From Motiliproteus coralliicola (GTDB lineage: Bacteria > Pseudomonadota > Gammaproteobacteria > Pseudomonadales > Balneatricaceae): DNA of 64,000 nt. Where the stretch lies: assembly GCF_003345655.1 (NCBI RefSeq), contig NZ_QQOH01000001.1, forward strand, positions 1,302,001-1,366,000. The letters run 5' to 3'. Below the pieces are notes generated by a model, which saw only the letters and a list, made by a program, of their open reading frames with translations, did no database searches and was not told the DNA's origin. Shown in pieces: positions 18,033-27,487 of this stretch. Each line of letters starts with the position of its first letter. Positions within the stretch are counted from its first letter, which is position 1. Position numbers and translations under genes: made by a program.

Positions 18033-18728
18033 TTACGTGATCGATTCCGGTAATCGCCAGTCGATCACTGACTTGCCGTGCTGCTGTAGGTAGGCATTGG
18101 CCTGGGAGAAATGGCGGCAGCCGAAAAATCCGCGATGGGCCGAAAGCGGCGACGGATGCGGCGCTTTGAGCACGCAGTGACGGCTCTGGTCGATAAAGGC
18201 GCCCTTCTTCTGGGCGTAGCTGCCCCAGAGCATAAATACGATGCCGTCATGCTGTTCGTTGAGGATATGGATGATCCGGTCGGTAAAGCGCTCCCAGCCT
18301 TTACCTTGGTGAGATGCGGCATTGGCCTGCTGCACGGTCAGCACCGAGTTGAGCAGCAGCACCCCCTGACGAGCCCAGGATTCCAGATAGCCGTGGTTGG
18401 CCGGCGGGATTTCCAGGTCGGTGGCCAGCTCCTTGTAGATATTGACCAGCGAAGGCGGCGTCTTGATTCCCGGTTTAACCGAAAAGCACAGGCCATGGGC
18501 CTGATCCGGGCCGTGATACGGGTCCTGCCCCAGTATCACCACCTTGACCTGTTCCAACGGAGTGAAGTTGAGGGCATTGAAGGTGTCGCTCGAGTGGGGG
18601 TAGATCACCTTACGTTGGGCTTTCTCCTCGACCAGAAACTGGCGCAGCTGCTGCATATAGTCGGCGTCGAACTGATCGGCCAAGGCTGTCTTCCAGCCTG
18701 GCTCTAGGTTCAGCAAAGGTGAATTCAT
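18033..18728 (-). CDS. ung: uracil-DNA glycosylase
   Basis: A family 1 uracil-DNA glycosylase that removes uracil from DNA in base-excision repair. The water-activating motif [18 protein letters not shown] is present near residue 62, LLLNSVLTV near 122, and the DNA-intercalating [10 protein letters not shown] motif near 188. The length of 231 residues is normal. ATG 18728 has GGAG eight bases upstream and gives the usual short N-terminus; the frame extends 11 codons further into the preceding gene. It lies 25 bases after the small membrane-protein gene, in line with lysS and prfB. Confidence 0.96.
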   Translation of the reverse strand: MNSPLLNLEPGWKTALADQFDADYMQQLRQFLVEEKAQRKVIYPHSSDTFNALNFTPLEQVKVVILGQDPYHGPDQAHGLCFSVKPGIKTPPSLVNIYKELATDLEIPPANHGYLESWARQGVLLLNSVLTVQQANAASHQGKGWERFTDRIIHILNEQHDGIVFMLWGSYAQKKGAFIDQSRHCVLKAPHPSPLSAHRGFFGCRHFSQANAYLQQHGKSVIDWRLPESIT

Positions 18729-18753
18729 CAAGAGATCTCCGATCTTTGAGCGT

Positions 18754-19224
18754 TCAGTCACCGTCGGGGTGACCCCAGCTCCAATCGTTAAGGGTGATTT
18801 TGCGACCGTAAAACGGCGAATAGTAGCGCTGGCGACTGGGAGCGTGGGAGATAATTCCGGAGATCAGAATCACCACAAAGATAACCCCCGGATCGAATGA
18901 CGGCGGCAGCGCCGCAGCTCCACTCAACAGCACCAGTTTGACCAGAATTGCCATACCGCGAAGCTGCAGCAACCAGATGCAATGGCTCCAGAGCTCGATC
19001 AGCACCATCGCCGTTCCGGTCAACAGGGTCAGCCACAGAAACGGAAGCCAGTCTTGCGACTGGGCATGGTAGAGATAGGCGCCACCGATACCGGCAACGC
19101 CAAACAGATGCAGGGTACGTAGGACGATTTTGGCCCAGCGTTTACCCGGAAACTGACGCGAACGGGGTGGGAACAACCAACGCCCCATCAGGCTGTCGGT
19201 CGATCCACTGCGCCCATCCGCCAT
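18754..19224 (-). CDS. small multi-helix membrane protein
   Basis: A 156-residue protein with about four hydrophobic helices ([66 protein letters not shown]). It has a basic N-terminus and a C-terminal region rich in aromatic and charged residues ([12 protein letters not shown]). The family is unknown to me. It begins 14 bases after the lysS stop and ends 25 bases before ung, so it is probably cotranscribed with prfB-lysS-ung. No catalytic or binding motif is visible. Confidence 0.75.
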   Translation of the reverse strand: MADGRSGSTDSLMGRWLFPPRSRQFPGKRWAKIVLRTLHLFGVAGIGGAYLYHAQSQDWLPFLWLTLLTGTAMVLIELWSHCIWLLQLRGMAILVKLVLLSGAAALPPSFDPGVIFVVILISGIISHAPSRQRYYSPFYGRKITLNDWSWGHPDGD

Positions 19225-19238
19225 CGGCTTACTTGTCC

Positions 19239-20777
19239 TTACTCTTCAGCTTGAGCCTGTGGCTTCAGCTCAGGCCGCATATGCGGGAACAGCAGCACGT
19301 CACGGATCGACGGCGAGTCGGTGAAGTACATCACCAGACGGTCGATGCCGATGCCCTCACCGGCGGTCGGCGGCAGGCCGTACTCCAGCGCGTTGATGTA
19401 GTCGGCATCGAAGTGCATCGCTTCGTCATCACCGGCATCCTTCTCGGCCACCTGGTCCATAAAGCGCTGGGCCTGATCTTCGGAGTCATTCAGCTCCGAG
19501 AAGCCGTTGGCGATCTCGCGGCCGCCGAGGAAGAATTCGAACCGATCGGTTACGAACGGGTTGTCGTCGTTACGACGGGCCAGCGGCGACACCTCGGTCG
19601 GGTACTCGGTGATAAAGGTCGGCTGGCTCAGGCGGTGCTCGACGGTTTTCTCAAAGATCTCGATCTGCAGCTTGCCCAGGCCCCAGCTGTCCTTAACCGG
19701 AATATCCAGACGGGCCGCAATCTCACGGGCCGCATGCTCGTTGGCCAGTGCTTCGGGCTTGATGTCCGGGTTGTACTCGAGGATGGAGTCGAACACGCTC
19801 AGGCGCTTGAACGGTGCGGCCAGGTCGTATTCGATCGTTTCCAGCACTTCGCCCTGCTCGTTCTTGACGGTGTTAACCAGGGTGGTGGTGCCCAGTACCT
19901 GCTGAGCCACGGTGCGCAGCATGTCTTCGGTCAGATCCATCAGGTCCTTGTAGTCAGCGTAGGCCTGGTAGAACTCGAGCATGGTGAACTCAGGATTGTG
20001 ACGGGTCGACAGTCCTTCGTTACGGAAGTTACGGTTGATCTCGAACACGCGCTCAAAACCACCCACAACCAGACGCTTGAGGTAAAGCTCCGGCGCGATC
20101 CGCAGGTACATGTCGATATCCAGCGCATTGTGGTGAGTCACAAACGGACGCGCGGTAGCGCCACCCGGGATCACCTGCAGCATCGGCGTTTCGGCTTCGA
20201 CAAAGCGGCGCTCTGACAGGTAGTTACGAATCGCGGCGACGATCTTGGCGCGAATCTCGAATACCCGACGCGAGTCTTCGTTGGTGATCAGGTCGACGTA
20301 GCGCTGACGGTAGCGCATCTCGGTGTCCTGCAGACCTTTATGCTTGTCCGGCAGCGGGCGCAGGTTCTTGGTCAGCAGCTCGTTCTCTTCCATATCGACG
20401 TACAGGTCACCCTTGCCAGACTTGTGCAGGGTGCCTTTGATACCGACGATATCACCCAGGTCCAGCGACTTGGCGAACGGACGCGCGCCCTTGTTGACGT
20501 ACAGCTGGATTCGACCGGTCATGTCCTGCAGTACCGCAAAGGCACCGCGGTTGAGCATCACCCGACCGGCAACGGCGACCTGGATACCCGCTTCTTCGAG
20601 CTCCTCTTTGCTCTTATCGCCATGCTCGGCCTGCAGATCGCCGGCGTAGCTGTCGCGACGGAAGCTGTTAGGAAAACCGTTGGACTTGGAGTCCTGCTCG
20701 CGCAGGGCGTTGAGTTTCTCGCGGCGTTCGGCGACTAAACGGTTTTCATCTTTCGGGGCGGCTTGCTTATCTGACAT
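19239..20777 (-). CDS. lysS: lysine--tRNA ligase, class II
   Basis: A 512-residue class II lysyl-tRNA synthetase. An N-terminal anticodon-binding OB domain ([19 protein letters not shown]) is followed by the catalytic core. Class II motif 1 is [12 protein letters not shown], motif 2 is [15 protein letters not shown], and motif 3 is [12 protein letters not shown]. The length is typical (E. coli about 505). It charges tRNA-Lys in the cytoplasm. It follows prfB by about 70 bases on the same strand, the common prfB-lysS arrangement of gammaproteobacteria. Confidence 0.97.
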   Translation of the reverse strand: MSDKQAAPKDENRLVAERREKLNALREQDSKSNGFPNSFRRDSYAGDLQAEHGDKSKEELEEAGIQVAVAGRVMLNRGAFAVLQDMTGRIQLYVNKGARPFAKSLDLGDIVGIKGTLHKSGKGDLYVDMEENELLTKNLRPLPDKHKGLQDTEMRYRQRYVDLITNEDSRRVFEIRAKIVAAIRNYLSERRFVEAETPMLQVIPGGATARPFVTHHNALDIDMYLRIAPELYLKRLVVGGFERVFEINRNFRNEGLSTRHNPEFTMLEFYQAYADYKDLMDLTEDMLRTVAQQVLGTTTLVNTVKNEQGEVLETIEYDLAAPFKRLSVFDSILEYNPDIKPEALANEHAAREIAARLDIPVKDSWGLGKLQIEIFEKTVEHRLSQPTFITEYPTEVSPLARRNDDNPFVTDRFEFFLGGREIANGFSELNDSEDQAQRFMDQVAEKDAGDDEAMHFDADYINALEYGLPPTAGEGIGIDRLVMYFTDSPSIRDVLLFPHMRPELKPQAQAEE

Positions 20778-20845
20778 CGGTGTTATGTCCTAAAAATCGT
20801 CAATAAATTCGGTTATCGGTATTGAAGCTGTTTGAATAAGCCGGT

Positions 20846-21943
20846 TTATAAACCGGCTTTGAGAGAGGCTTCGATAAACTGGTCCAGATCGCCATCCAGT
20901 ACCTTGTCGCAGTTGCTGGTCTGGACGTTGGTGCGCAGATCCTTGATCCGCTGATCATCGAGCACGTAAGAACGGATCTGGCTGCCCCAACCGATATCAG
21001 ATTTGGTATCTTCCAGCGCCTGTTTCTCTTCATTACGTTTGAGCATCTCCTGCTCGTACAATCTGGCACGCAGCATTTTCCAAGCCTGATCACGGTTTTT
21101 ATGCTGGGAGCGCTGACTCTGACATTCAGCCACGATACCGGTCGGTTCGTGGGTCAAACGTACCGCCGAGTCGGTCTTGTTGACGTGCTGACCACCGGCA
21201 CCGGAGGCGCGGTAGGTATCGGTGCGCACATCGGCCGGATTGATGTCAATCTCGATATTGTCATCGATCTCGGGAGAGACGAAGACCGAAGTAAAGGAAG
21301 TATGGCGGCGACCACCGGAATCGAACGGCGACTTACGAACCAGGCGGTGCACACCGGTCTCGGTACGCAGCCAGCCAAAGGCGTAATCGCCCTCGAAACG
21401 AATGGTGGCGGATTTGATACCTGCCACTTCACCGGCAGAACATTCTTCCAAGGTGGTCTTAAAGCCCTTGGCTTCACCCCAGCGCAGGTACATCCGCAGC
21501 AGCATCTCACCCCAGTCCTGAGCTTCGGTACCACCGGAGCCGGCCTGGATGTCAAGGAAGGCGTTATTGGGGTCCATCTCACCGGAGAACATCCGGCGGA
21601 ATTCCAGCACTTCCAGCTTGGCGACCAGATCGTCAAGTTCGGCTTCGACATCGGCAACGGTATCTTCGTCCTGTTCCTCGACCGCCATCTCCAGCAGGTC
21701 AGAGGTGTCGGTCACACCGGCTTCCATATCGTCGATAGTCTTGACCACCAGCTCCAGCGCCGAGCGCTCCTTACCCAGCTTCTGGGCGTTATCCGGGTCG
21801 TCCCAGACGCTTGGCTGCTCCAGCTCACGCTCCACCTCCACCAGACGCTCGTGTTTGGTCTCGTAGTCGAGGTAGTTTTTTAGCTGGGCAGTGCGGTCAG
21901 CGATATCCTTGATCCGCAGCTGAATGGGATTAACTTCGATCAT
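20846..21943 (-). CDS. prfB: peptide chain release factor 2, without frameshift
   Basis: Release factor 2, which ends translation at UGA and UAA. The stop-recognition tripeptide SPF is in [11 protein letters not shown], and the catalytic GGQ is in [14 protein letters not shown]. From ATG 21943 (AAGG seven bases upstream) the product has 365 residues, the same as E. coli RF2. The usual in-frame UGA near codon 26 that forces a +1 programmed frameshift is missing: the codons read TAC CTC GAC TAC straight through the NYLDYETK region. Autoregulation by frameshifting is therefore absent here. lysS follows. Confidence 0.96.
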   Translation of the reverse strand: MIEVNPIQLRIKDIADRTAQLKNYLDYETKHERLVEVERELEQPSVWDDPDNAQKLGKERSALELVVKTIDDMEAGVTDTSDLLEMAVEEQDEDTVADVEAELDDLVAKLEVLEFRRMFSGEMDPNNAFLDIQAGSGGTEAQDWGEMLLRMYLRWGEAKGFKTTLEECSAGEVAGIKSATIRFEGDYAFGWLRTETGVHRLVRKSPFDSGGRRHTSFTSVFVSPEIDDNIEIDINPADVRTDTYRASGAGGQHVNKTDSAVRLTHEPTGIVAECQSQRSQHKNRDQAWKMLRARLYEQEMLKRNEEKQALEDTKSDIGWGSQIRSYVLDDQRIKDLRTNVQTSNCDKVLDGDLDQFIEASLKAGL

Positions 21944-22176
21944 GCCTGGGCCTTGTCGCGTGTTTCTTGAGGTAGGTAGCAAAACCGCTGTCTTCCCATC
22001 GGTCGAAGCGGCTGAAGCAAAAGGCGGAATTTTACCTGAATCGGACCGCTGTTGGGTAGGGGTTACAGGGGCGGTTTAGCCACTGTTTTGGCACTGAAAG
22101 CCACCCTTCCGAGCTTTCAGCATTCAGGCTACCATAGGCGCCAAGGTCAACTCCTCGTCAAATCGCTCAGGCGCCA

Positions 22177-23568
22177 TTGTTACCATCAAGAGTTCATTTC
22201 CCCTTGCAGCAGTCATCATCGGAAATTTTCAGCGTTAGCTCCTTGAACCAGCAAGCCCGCCTGTTGCTTGAGTCCGGCTTCGGCCTGTTGCAGGTGGAGG
22301 GAGAGATCTCCAACTTCGTCTGCCCCAGCTCCGGGCACTGGTACTTCACCCTTAAAGACGAGCGAGCCCAGGTTCGTTGCGCCCTGTTCCGCAACCGTTC
22401 TCGTTACCTGAAGTACCGTCCCCAGAACGGCGATCGGGTATTGCTGCGGGCCAAAGTTAGCTTGTATGAGGGGCGCGGTGAGTTTCAGCTGATCGGCGAC
22501 TATATCGAACCGGCTGGTAGCGGCGATCTGCAAGCCGCCTTCGAAGCGTTGAAAAACAAGCTCCAACTCGAAGGTCTATTTGAGGCCGAGCACAAAAAAC
22601 CGCTGCCGGAACATCCGCAGCATATCGGTGTGATCACCTCCCCTACCGGCGCCGCCGTCCAGGATATTCTCAGCGTACTGAAGCGACGCTTTCCTGCCAT
22701 TCCGGTCAGTCTCTATCCTGCGGCGGTACAGGGTGACGAGGCGCCTGCACAGCTACGCCAGGCGCTAGCCCTGGCTCAGCGGGATCAGCGTTGCGATGTA
22801 CTTGTGATCGGTCGTGGTGGCGGCTCGGCCGAAGACCTGTGCGCCTTCAACGATGAGGCATTGGCGCGGGATATATTTAACTGCCAGATTCCGATCGTCA
22901 GCGCGGTCGGTCACGAGATCGATTTCAGCATCGCCGACTTTGTCGCCGACCTCAGGGCGCCGACCCCGTCGGCGGCGGCCGAACAGCTCAGTCCGGATCG
23001 ACAACAACTGCTACAACGATTCGAACTGTACCAACAGCAACTCAGCCGCCAGATGCAGCAACGCTTGCAGCGCCATCGCTACCAATGCGAATCCTTGCGT
23101 GCACGGCTGCGTCACCCTGGACAACGGCTGCAGGAGCAAAGCCAGCGGCTCGACTCGCTGGAGCTACGGTTGCGACAGGCTACCGAGAACCGACTCCAGC
23201 GCCAACGCCTACGACTGGCCCATCTGCGCGAACGTTTGCAGACCCGGCTGCCTCAGCGTCAGGTGAACCTATACGCGGATCAGCTACCCAAACTTGAGTT
23301 GCGACTCAAACGTGCCATCGAACAGCAGCTACAACGCCTCGGACGGCGCCTCGGGGAACAGGCCCATGCGCTGAATACCGTTAGCCCATTGGCGACGCTG
23401 GATCGCGGCTACAGCATCAGCCGCGGTGAGTCCGGCCAGCTGATTCGCGACAGCGAGCAGCTCAGTGTCGGTGACCAACTGTATACCCGGCTGGCCAAAG
23501 GCGAACTGGTCAGTGAGGTCACCGAGGTGATTCCGGCGCTGGTCCAGCCACAACTTGAACTCGAATGA
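22177..23568 (+). CDS. xseA: exodeoxyribonuclease VII large subunit
   Basis: The large, catalytic subunit of exonuclease VII, which degrades single-stranded DNA with the small subunit XseB (not in this window). The N-terminal OB-fold shows EGEISNFVCPSSGHWYFTLKD; the middle catalytic domain shows GVITSPTGAAVQDI, VIGRGGGSAEDLCAFND and AVGHEIDFSIADFVADLRAPTPSAAAE. A long glutamine/arginine-rich coiled coil follows, then the C-terminal DRGYSISR motif. The length, 463 residues, is normal. The only suitable start is TTG 22177 (MLPSRVHF, similar to the E. coli N-terminus). It diverges from prfB. Confidence 0.95.
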   Translation: MLPSRVHFPLQQSSSEIFSVSSLNQQARLLLESGFGLLQVEGEISNFVCPSSGHWYFTLKDERAQVRCALFRNRSRYLKYRPQNGDRVLLRAKVSLYEGRGEFQLIGDYIEPAGSGDLQAAFEALKNKLQLEGLFEAEHKKPLPEHPQHIGVITSPTGAAVQDILSVLKRRFPAIPVSLYPAAVQGDEAPAQLRQALALAQRDQRCDVLVIGRGGGSAEDLCAFNDEALARDIFNCQIPIVSAVGHEIDFSIADFVADLRAPTPSAAAEQLSPDRQQLLQRFELYQQQLSRQMQQRLQRHRYQCESLRARLRHPGQRLQEQSQRLDSLELRLRQATENRLQRQRLRLAHLRERLQTRLPQRQVNLYADQLPKLELRLKRAIEQQLQRLGRRLGEQAHALNTVSPLATLDRGYSISRGESGQLIRDSEQLSVGDQLYTRLAKGELVSEVTEVIPALVQPQLELE

Positions 23569-23578
23569 TGGGTACCCC

Positions 23579-24466
23579 ATGAAGCGATCACTAACACAAC
23601 CGCTGAAACGATCCTGGCTTGCCCTGCCGCTACTAACGTTGACCCTGAATCTCGGCCTGCTGAGCCCCTCCCTGATGGCTCAGCCCCTAAATTTACCGGA
23701 ACACTCATCGGTACCCGGCGGAGTTGCGTTGATTCCGCTGACGATCGACAGCAACACGCCCCCTGAGGCCCGATATGGCAAAAACCGGGTTCTGGTGGTA
23801 CCCAGCACTAACACCGACTATGCCGATCAAGCCCCCTGGGTCGCCCTGATCGGCATTCCACTGAGCGCCAAGCCAGGAACCCAGCAACTTAACGTCGGTA
23901 ACGAAGTCATCAGCTTCGAGGTGGTCGACAAGCATTACCGCGAGCAGCGACTGGTGATCAAAAACAAACGCAAGGTCAATCCCAACAAACTCGACCTGGA
24001 CCGGATCGGCAAAGAGAAGAGAAAGATGCTGGCGGCACTGGGCAATTGGGGTGACTCCAATCTGAACGTGATCCGATTTGCCCGCCCGGCCAAAGGCCCG
24101 TTCAGCAGTCCCTTCGGCCTTAAGCGTTTCTTCAATGACCAACCCCGCAAACCCCATAGCGGCCTGGATATCGCCGCCCCCAAAGGCACCCCGATCGTTG
24201 CGCCGGCCCCCGGTATCGTTACCGACACCGGCGATTACTTTTTTAACGGTCGCAATCTGATCCTGGATCACGGTCAGGGGCTGATCACGATGTATTCCCA
24301 TATGAATCGTATCGATGTCGAGGTTGGACAGCGCGTCGAACTGGGCCAGCAGTTGGGCACCGTCGGCAGTAGCGGCCGGGTGACCGGGCCTCATCTGCAC
24401 TGGAGTGTCAGCCTCAACAATGTCCGGGTCGACCCGATCCTGTTTCTCTACCCGGATCAGCGTTAA
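23579..24466 (+). CDS. exported M23 family metallopeptidase
   Basis: A 295-residue periplasmic peptidoglycan endopeptidase or regulator of the LytM/M23 type. The signal peptide spans about residues 1-34 (LALPLLTLTLNLGLL). A middle beta domain precedes the LytM domain, where zinc ligands are in FGLKRFFNDQPRKPHSGLDIA (HxxxD, seen in parts) and in the HLHWSVSLN motif near the end. FNGRNLILDHGQGLITMYSHMN carries the catalytic histidine. All ligands appear present, so hydrolysis of peptide cross-links is likely. ATG 23579 lies 10 bases after the xseA stop, suggesting cotranscription. Confidence 0.9.
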   Translation: MKRSLTQPLKRSWLALPLLTLTLNLGLLSPSLMAQPLNLPEHSSVPGGVALIPLTIDSNTPPEARYGKNRVLVVPSTNTDYADQAPWVALIGIPLSAKPGTQQLNVGNEVISFEVVDKHYREQRLVIKNKRKVNPNKLDLDRIGKEKRKMLAALGNWGDSNLNVIRFARPAKGPFSSPFGLKRFFNDQPRKPHSGLDIAAPKGTPIVAPAPGIVTDTGDYFFNGRNLILDHGQGLITMYSHMNRIDVEVGQRVELGQQLGTVGSSGRVTGPHLHWSVSLNNVRVDPILFLYPDQR

Positions 24467-24528
24467 CTGTGCCATCAGGAAGCCCGCCGGCTAGCCGATC
24501 CTTAAATACACCGTAACCGCTGCGATGC

Positions 24529-24537
24529 TGCTATAAT
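24529..24537 (+). promoter_or_regulatory. extended -10 promoter for the FKBP gene
   Basis: TGCTATAAT is an extended -10 element with a perfect TATAAT hexamer at 24532-24537. No good -35 hexamer is seen at 17 bases, as is usual for extended -10 promoters. It lies about 57 bases before the isomerase start. Confidence 0.6.
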
Positions 24538-24593
24538 CGCGCGCTTTACGTTCCGTAATCTCACATCCACTCTCATAGAAAGCGAGAAATTGA

Positions 24594-25211
24594 ATGAGCC
24601 AAGCAATCGACACCGTCGCCCAGAAGGTCAGTTACGGCATCGGCCTGCAGATGGGTTCCCAGCTGCGTGACAACAACATCGACGGTCTGGAGATCGACCT
24701 GGTTATCGAAGGTCTGCGTACCGCCATCGCCCGCGAAGCCTCCCGCGTTCCGAACGAAGAGCTGCAGGCGGCATTTGAAGAGCTGAACAAGCAGATGCAG
24801 GCTAAAGCAGAAGAAGCCGCCAAGGAAGCCGAAGCCGAAGGCCTCAGCTACCTGGAAGAGAACGCCAAGCGTGACGGCGTGGTTGTGACCGAATCCGGTC
24901 TGCAGTACGAAGTTCTGGTTGAAGGCAATGGCGCCAAGCCGGATGTCACCTCCAACGTTCGCACCCATTACCACGGCACCTTCATCGACGGTCGCGTGTT
25001 CGACAGCTCCGTTGAGCGCAATCAGCCGGCCGAATTCGCCGTTGGCGGCGTCATCTCCGGCTGGACCGAAGCGCTGCAGCTGATGGGCGTTGGTTCCAAG
25101 TGGCGTCTGGTTATCCCGTCCAAGCTGGCTTACGGTGCCCAAGGTGCCGGCGGTTCTATCCCGCCCCACAGCACCCTGGTGTTCGAAGTCGAGCTGCTGG
25201 ACATCCTGTAA
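24594..25211 (+). CDS. fklB: FKBP-type peptidyl-prolyl cis-trans isomerase
   Basis: A 205-residue FKBP of the FklB/FkpA group. The N-terminal helical dimerisation part (about 1-95) is rich in E, A and K. The C-terminal FKBP domain shows VRTHYHGTFIDGRVFDSS, VISGWTEALQLMGVGSKW and the closing IPPHSTLVFEVELLDI. No signal peptide is present, which favours cytoplasmic FklB over periplasmic FkpA. It catalyses proline isomerisation and acts as a folding helper. Its own extended -10 promoter lies upstream; the esterase gene starts 26 bases downstream and may be cotranscribed. Confidence 0.92.
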   Translation: MSQAIDTVAQKVSYGIGLQMGSQLRDNNIDGLEIDLVIEGLRTAIAREASRVPNEELQAAFEELNKQMQAKAEEAAKEAEAEGLSYLEENAKRDGVVVTESGLQYEVLVEGNGAKPDVTSNVRTHYHGTFIDGRVFDSSVERNQPAEFAVGGVISGWTEALQLMGVGSKWRLVIPSKLAYGAQGAGGSIPPHSTLVFEVELLDIL

Positions 25212-25237
25212 GTCGAGCACACAAAATACGAAATCCG

Positions 25238-26020
25238 ATGCAACTGCACGCCAAAAGCTACGGTCAAGACAACAGCCCACCACTGGTTATCCTGCATGGG
25301 CTGTTCGGCTCGCTGGATAACTGGGCCGGCCAATCGAATGTGTTGGCCGAGCACTTTAAGGTCTGGACCCTGGACCTGCGCAACCATGGCCGCTCCGACT
25401 GGAGCGAGCAGATGAGCTACCCGGCGATGGCCGATGACCTGTTGGCTTTTCTCGACCAGCAGGGTTTGGACAGTATTGACCTGCTGGGCCACTCGATGGG
25501 TGGCAAAGTGGCGATGCAGTTCGCATTGGATTATCCGCAACGGGTCAAGCGATTGATCGTGGTGGATATCTCTCCGGTTCGTTACCCGCCGCACCATACC
25601 GACGTTTTCGCCGGTCTGCGGGGGGTCGAGCTGGACACCATCGGGTCCCGTCGCGAGGCGGATCAGCAGTTGCAGCAGCAGATCGAAGATGCCTCCATTC
25701 GCAACTTTCTGTTGAAAAACCTCTACCGTGACGGTGAGCGTTTTAACTGGCGTGCCAACCTTGAAGTACTGGAGCGCGAGTACGACTTCATCGCTAGCCC
25801 ACCGGCCCCCCGCTTCGAACAACAACGCTTTGAAGCACCGACGCTGTTTATCAAAGGCGCCGAGTCCCACTACATCCAAGCCGAGCATCGACCGGCCATC
25901 GGTGCGCTGTTTCCAAATGCCGAAGCCCGGATCATGAACGGTGTCGGCCACTGGCCCCATGCCGAAAAACCCAAGGCCTTCAACGCCCTGCTGCTACGTT
26001 TTCTATCGCCGCAAGCATAA
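25238..26020 (+). CDS. alpha/beta hydrolase, YbfF-like esterase
   Basis: A 260-residue alpha/beta hydrolase close to the E. coli YbfF acyl-CoA/ester esterase. Features are the oxyanion HGLFGSLDNW motif near 21, nucleophile GHSMGGKVAM near 90, the acid region LFIKGAESHYI, and the catalytic histidine in GVGHWPHAEKP near 236. LDLRNHGRSDW is also typical of YbfF-type enzymes. It would hydrolyse short acyl esters in the cytoplasm. The start is ATG 25238; the frame extends upstream into the FKBP gene without meaning. A stem-loop overlaps the stop codon. Confidence 0.88.
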   Translation: MQLHAKSYGQDNSPPLVILHGLFGSLDNWAGQSNVLAEHFKVWTLDLRNHGRSDWSEQMSYPAMADDLLAFLDQQGLDSIDLLGHSMGGKVAMQFALDYPQRVKRLIVVDISPVRYPPHHTDVFAGLRGVELDTIGSRREADQQLQQQIEDASIRNFLLKNLYRDGERFNWRANLEVLEREYDFIASPPAPRFEQQRFEAPTLFIKGAESHYIQAEHRPAIGALFPNAEARIMNGVGHWPHAEKPKAFNALLLRFLSPQA

Positions 26021-26040
26021 AAAACCGGGTAAGTCCCGGT
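26019..26040 (-). terminator. rho-independent terminator (minus strand)
   Basis: ACCGGG (26024-26029) pairs with CCCGGT (26035-26040); on the minus strand the stem is followed by a run of six T (A-run 26019-26024). It would end transcription of the SprA-related gene and the biotin operon. The plus-strand esterase gene stops inside its edge. Confidence 0.75.
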
Positions 26041-26070
26041 CTAGCTCCAGCCGTTCGTTTTCTCCGTTGA

Positions 26071-27111
26071 TCAGGCCGTTGTATCCAACAGACTTCCCTG
26101 TAATAAAGACAGCGGATCCACCTGGCCGGTTTCGATCAGCTGTTGCTGCACTTGCTGTATCCGCCGATTCAGCTCGGCCAGTTCCTGGGCAAATTCCTGT
26201 TGAGCCTGGGCAATCCGCTCCTGTCGCGCCTGCTGCTCTTCTTGTAACTGCTCGGCCCGCGCAGCTCGTTCGGCCTGCTCCACCTCACGCTGTTCAGCCG
26301 CGTTCAGCTCCTCATCGGTACCTAACTGACTGGGGCGTTCCGTTGAAACCGACGGCGTAAGTTCGTCCGTGGTTACATTAGTGCCCGCGCCTGGTGAAAC
26401 ATCGGACTCGGTGTCAGTTGCCGTGCTGGCTAAGGATAGCTCCGGCTGTTGCGCCGTTTCCTGTTGCTCTGCCTGCTCCAACTGCTGGCGCTCGCTGCGC
26501 TCCAGTTCTGCCTGGGCGGCGATCAGTTCGGCCCGTGCCTGGGCAGCAATCCGCAAATCCTGAGGTGAGGGTTCGGCCGGTGCCAACGCGGCCTCAATGA
26601 CAGTTCGCGCCCGCTCAATCGTCTCCTCAGGGGTGGATCCTCTCGGCGATTCGACGCTAACTTCGCCGGAGGTCGCATAACGGCGACCATCAGGGCCTGT
26701 GGTATAGGAATAGGAAGGCGCCCCGGTCAGACTCCCACCGGCCGCGGCATGCGCCGCCTCGTGAGCCCGGACCTCACGATCACGCTGGGACAGTTGGCGG
26801 ACTTGGCTCAATTCCTCGAGCTCCAGCTCACCATCAGCACGATTATCCCCTCCTCGCTGTTGAGCCAGGTTGCCCGAGCTCTGAGCCGCCGAACCAGCAT
26901 CGCCACGATTGTCGGAGCGCTGTCCCGCTTCCGGGCTAAGAGGATCATTAATCCGCGCTGGCAGGCTGTCGGGTTGGCCGGCGTTGATACTGGAGGAATT
27001 GTTTGGGGAGGAAGCAGGCTGTCCTGAGGTCTCCAGTGGATTGGAGACCGACGGGGCTACAGAGCGAGGCTGTAGCGAATTTGCGGCTAAGCTGACACTG
27101 CTGATATCCAT
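26071..27111 (-). CDS. SprA-related putative metalloprotease (HEAAH)
   Basis: A 346-residue protein of the SprA-related (PF12118-type) family. The core around residues 105-175 has REVRAHEAAHAAAGG (a HExxH zinc-protease signature), then PSYSYTTGPDGRRYATSGEV and ERARTVIEAALAPAEPSPQDLRIAAQA. The N-terminal 100 residues are serine/glycine/asparagine-rich and disordered; the C-terminal half is glutamine/glutamate-rich coiled coil. There is no classical signal peptide. The family is abundant in proteobacteria and uncharacterised; activity is inferred from the motif only. It lies 24 bases after a small companion gene with a similar N-terminus and the same C-terminal DTTA. Confidence 0.82.
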   Translation of the reverse strand: MDISSVSLAANSLQPRSVAPSVSNPLETSGQPASSPNNSSSINAGQPDSLPARINDPLSPEAGQRSDNRGDAGSAAQSSGNLAQQRGGDNRADGELELEELSQVRQLSQRDREVRAHEAAHAAAGGSLTGAPSYSYTTGPDGRRYATSGEVSVESPRGSTPEETIERARTVIEAALAPAEPSPQDLRIAAQARAELIAAQAELERSERQQLEQAEQQETAQQPELSLASTATDTESDVSPGAGTNVTTDELTPSVSTERPSQLGTDEELNAAEQREVEQAERAARAEQLQEEQQARQERIAQAQQEFAQELAELNRRIQQVQQQLIETGQVDPLSLLQGSLLDTTA

Positions 27112-27135
27112 GCCGACTCCCCGGGGAACGACACC

Positions 27136-27426
27136 TTATGCAGTGGTGTCGATATTCAGTCCCAGGGTCGTGCCGAGGGTTTCATCGGCGGCAGTGACGA
27201 CCTGGGTCTGGGTAGCAGCTTGGGGTTCCGGTGCGTCGGTGACTTCCTGCAGGCTTTGAGCTTGGCTTGTCACGGCATCACTGCTATCGGTCTGGCCGGT
27301 AGCCTGGGATGCGTCTTCAGGCTGGCTGGTGCCGCCCACGGCTCCCGGCGCCTGACGAGATCCATCAACATTCTGGGTGTTGGTCAGCAGCGTTTGGGCT
27401 GCCGATGAAACGGCTGGGATCTGCAT
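27136..27426 (-). CDS. small low-complexity protein paired with the SprA-related gene
   Basis: A 96-residue acidic protein rich in Q, T, S, A and D, probably disordered. The start is ATG 27426, with AGAGG eight bases upstream; the open frame extends 39 codons further but that part overlaps bioD. The N-terminus MQIPAVSSAAQTL and C-terminus LNIDTTA resemble those of the neighbouring SprA-related protein (MDISSVSLAANSL and LLDTTA). A terminal ETLGTTL-type motif recalls small motility-associated proteins of gammaproteobacteria, but I cannot confirm that. Confidence 0.65.
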   Translation of the reverse strand: MQIPAVSSAAQTLLTNTQNVDGSRQAPGAVGGTSQPEDASQATGQTDSSDAVTSQAQSLQEVTDAPEPQAATQTQVVTAADETLGTTLGLNIDTTA

Positions 27427-27487
27427 AACGATTACCTCTTGGAATCTTCGCAAGTGGTTGAAGTATACGTCGCTATATTCGAATAGA

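Noticed and set aside
18948-20216. 422-codon plus-strand open frame antisense to lysS
   Set aside because: Shadow of the lysS coding strand; no protein-like motifs, no start site.
26071-27426. Possible CRISPR or coding repeat because of glutamine-rich repeats
   Set aside because: The repetition comes from low-complexity coiled-coil coding sequence, with no regular DNA unit or spacers.
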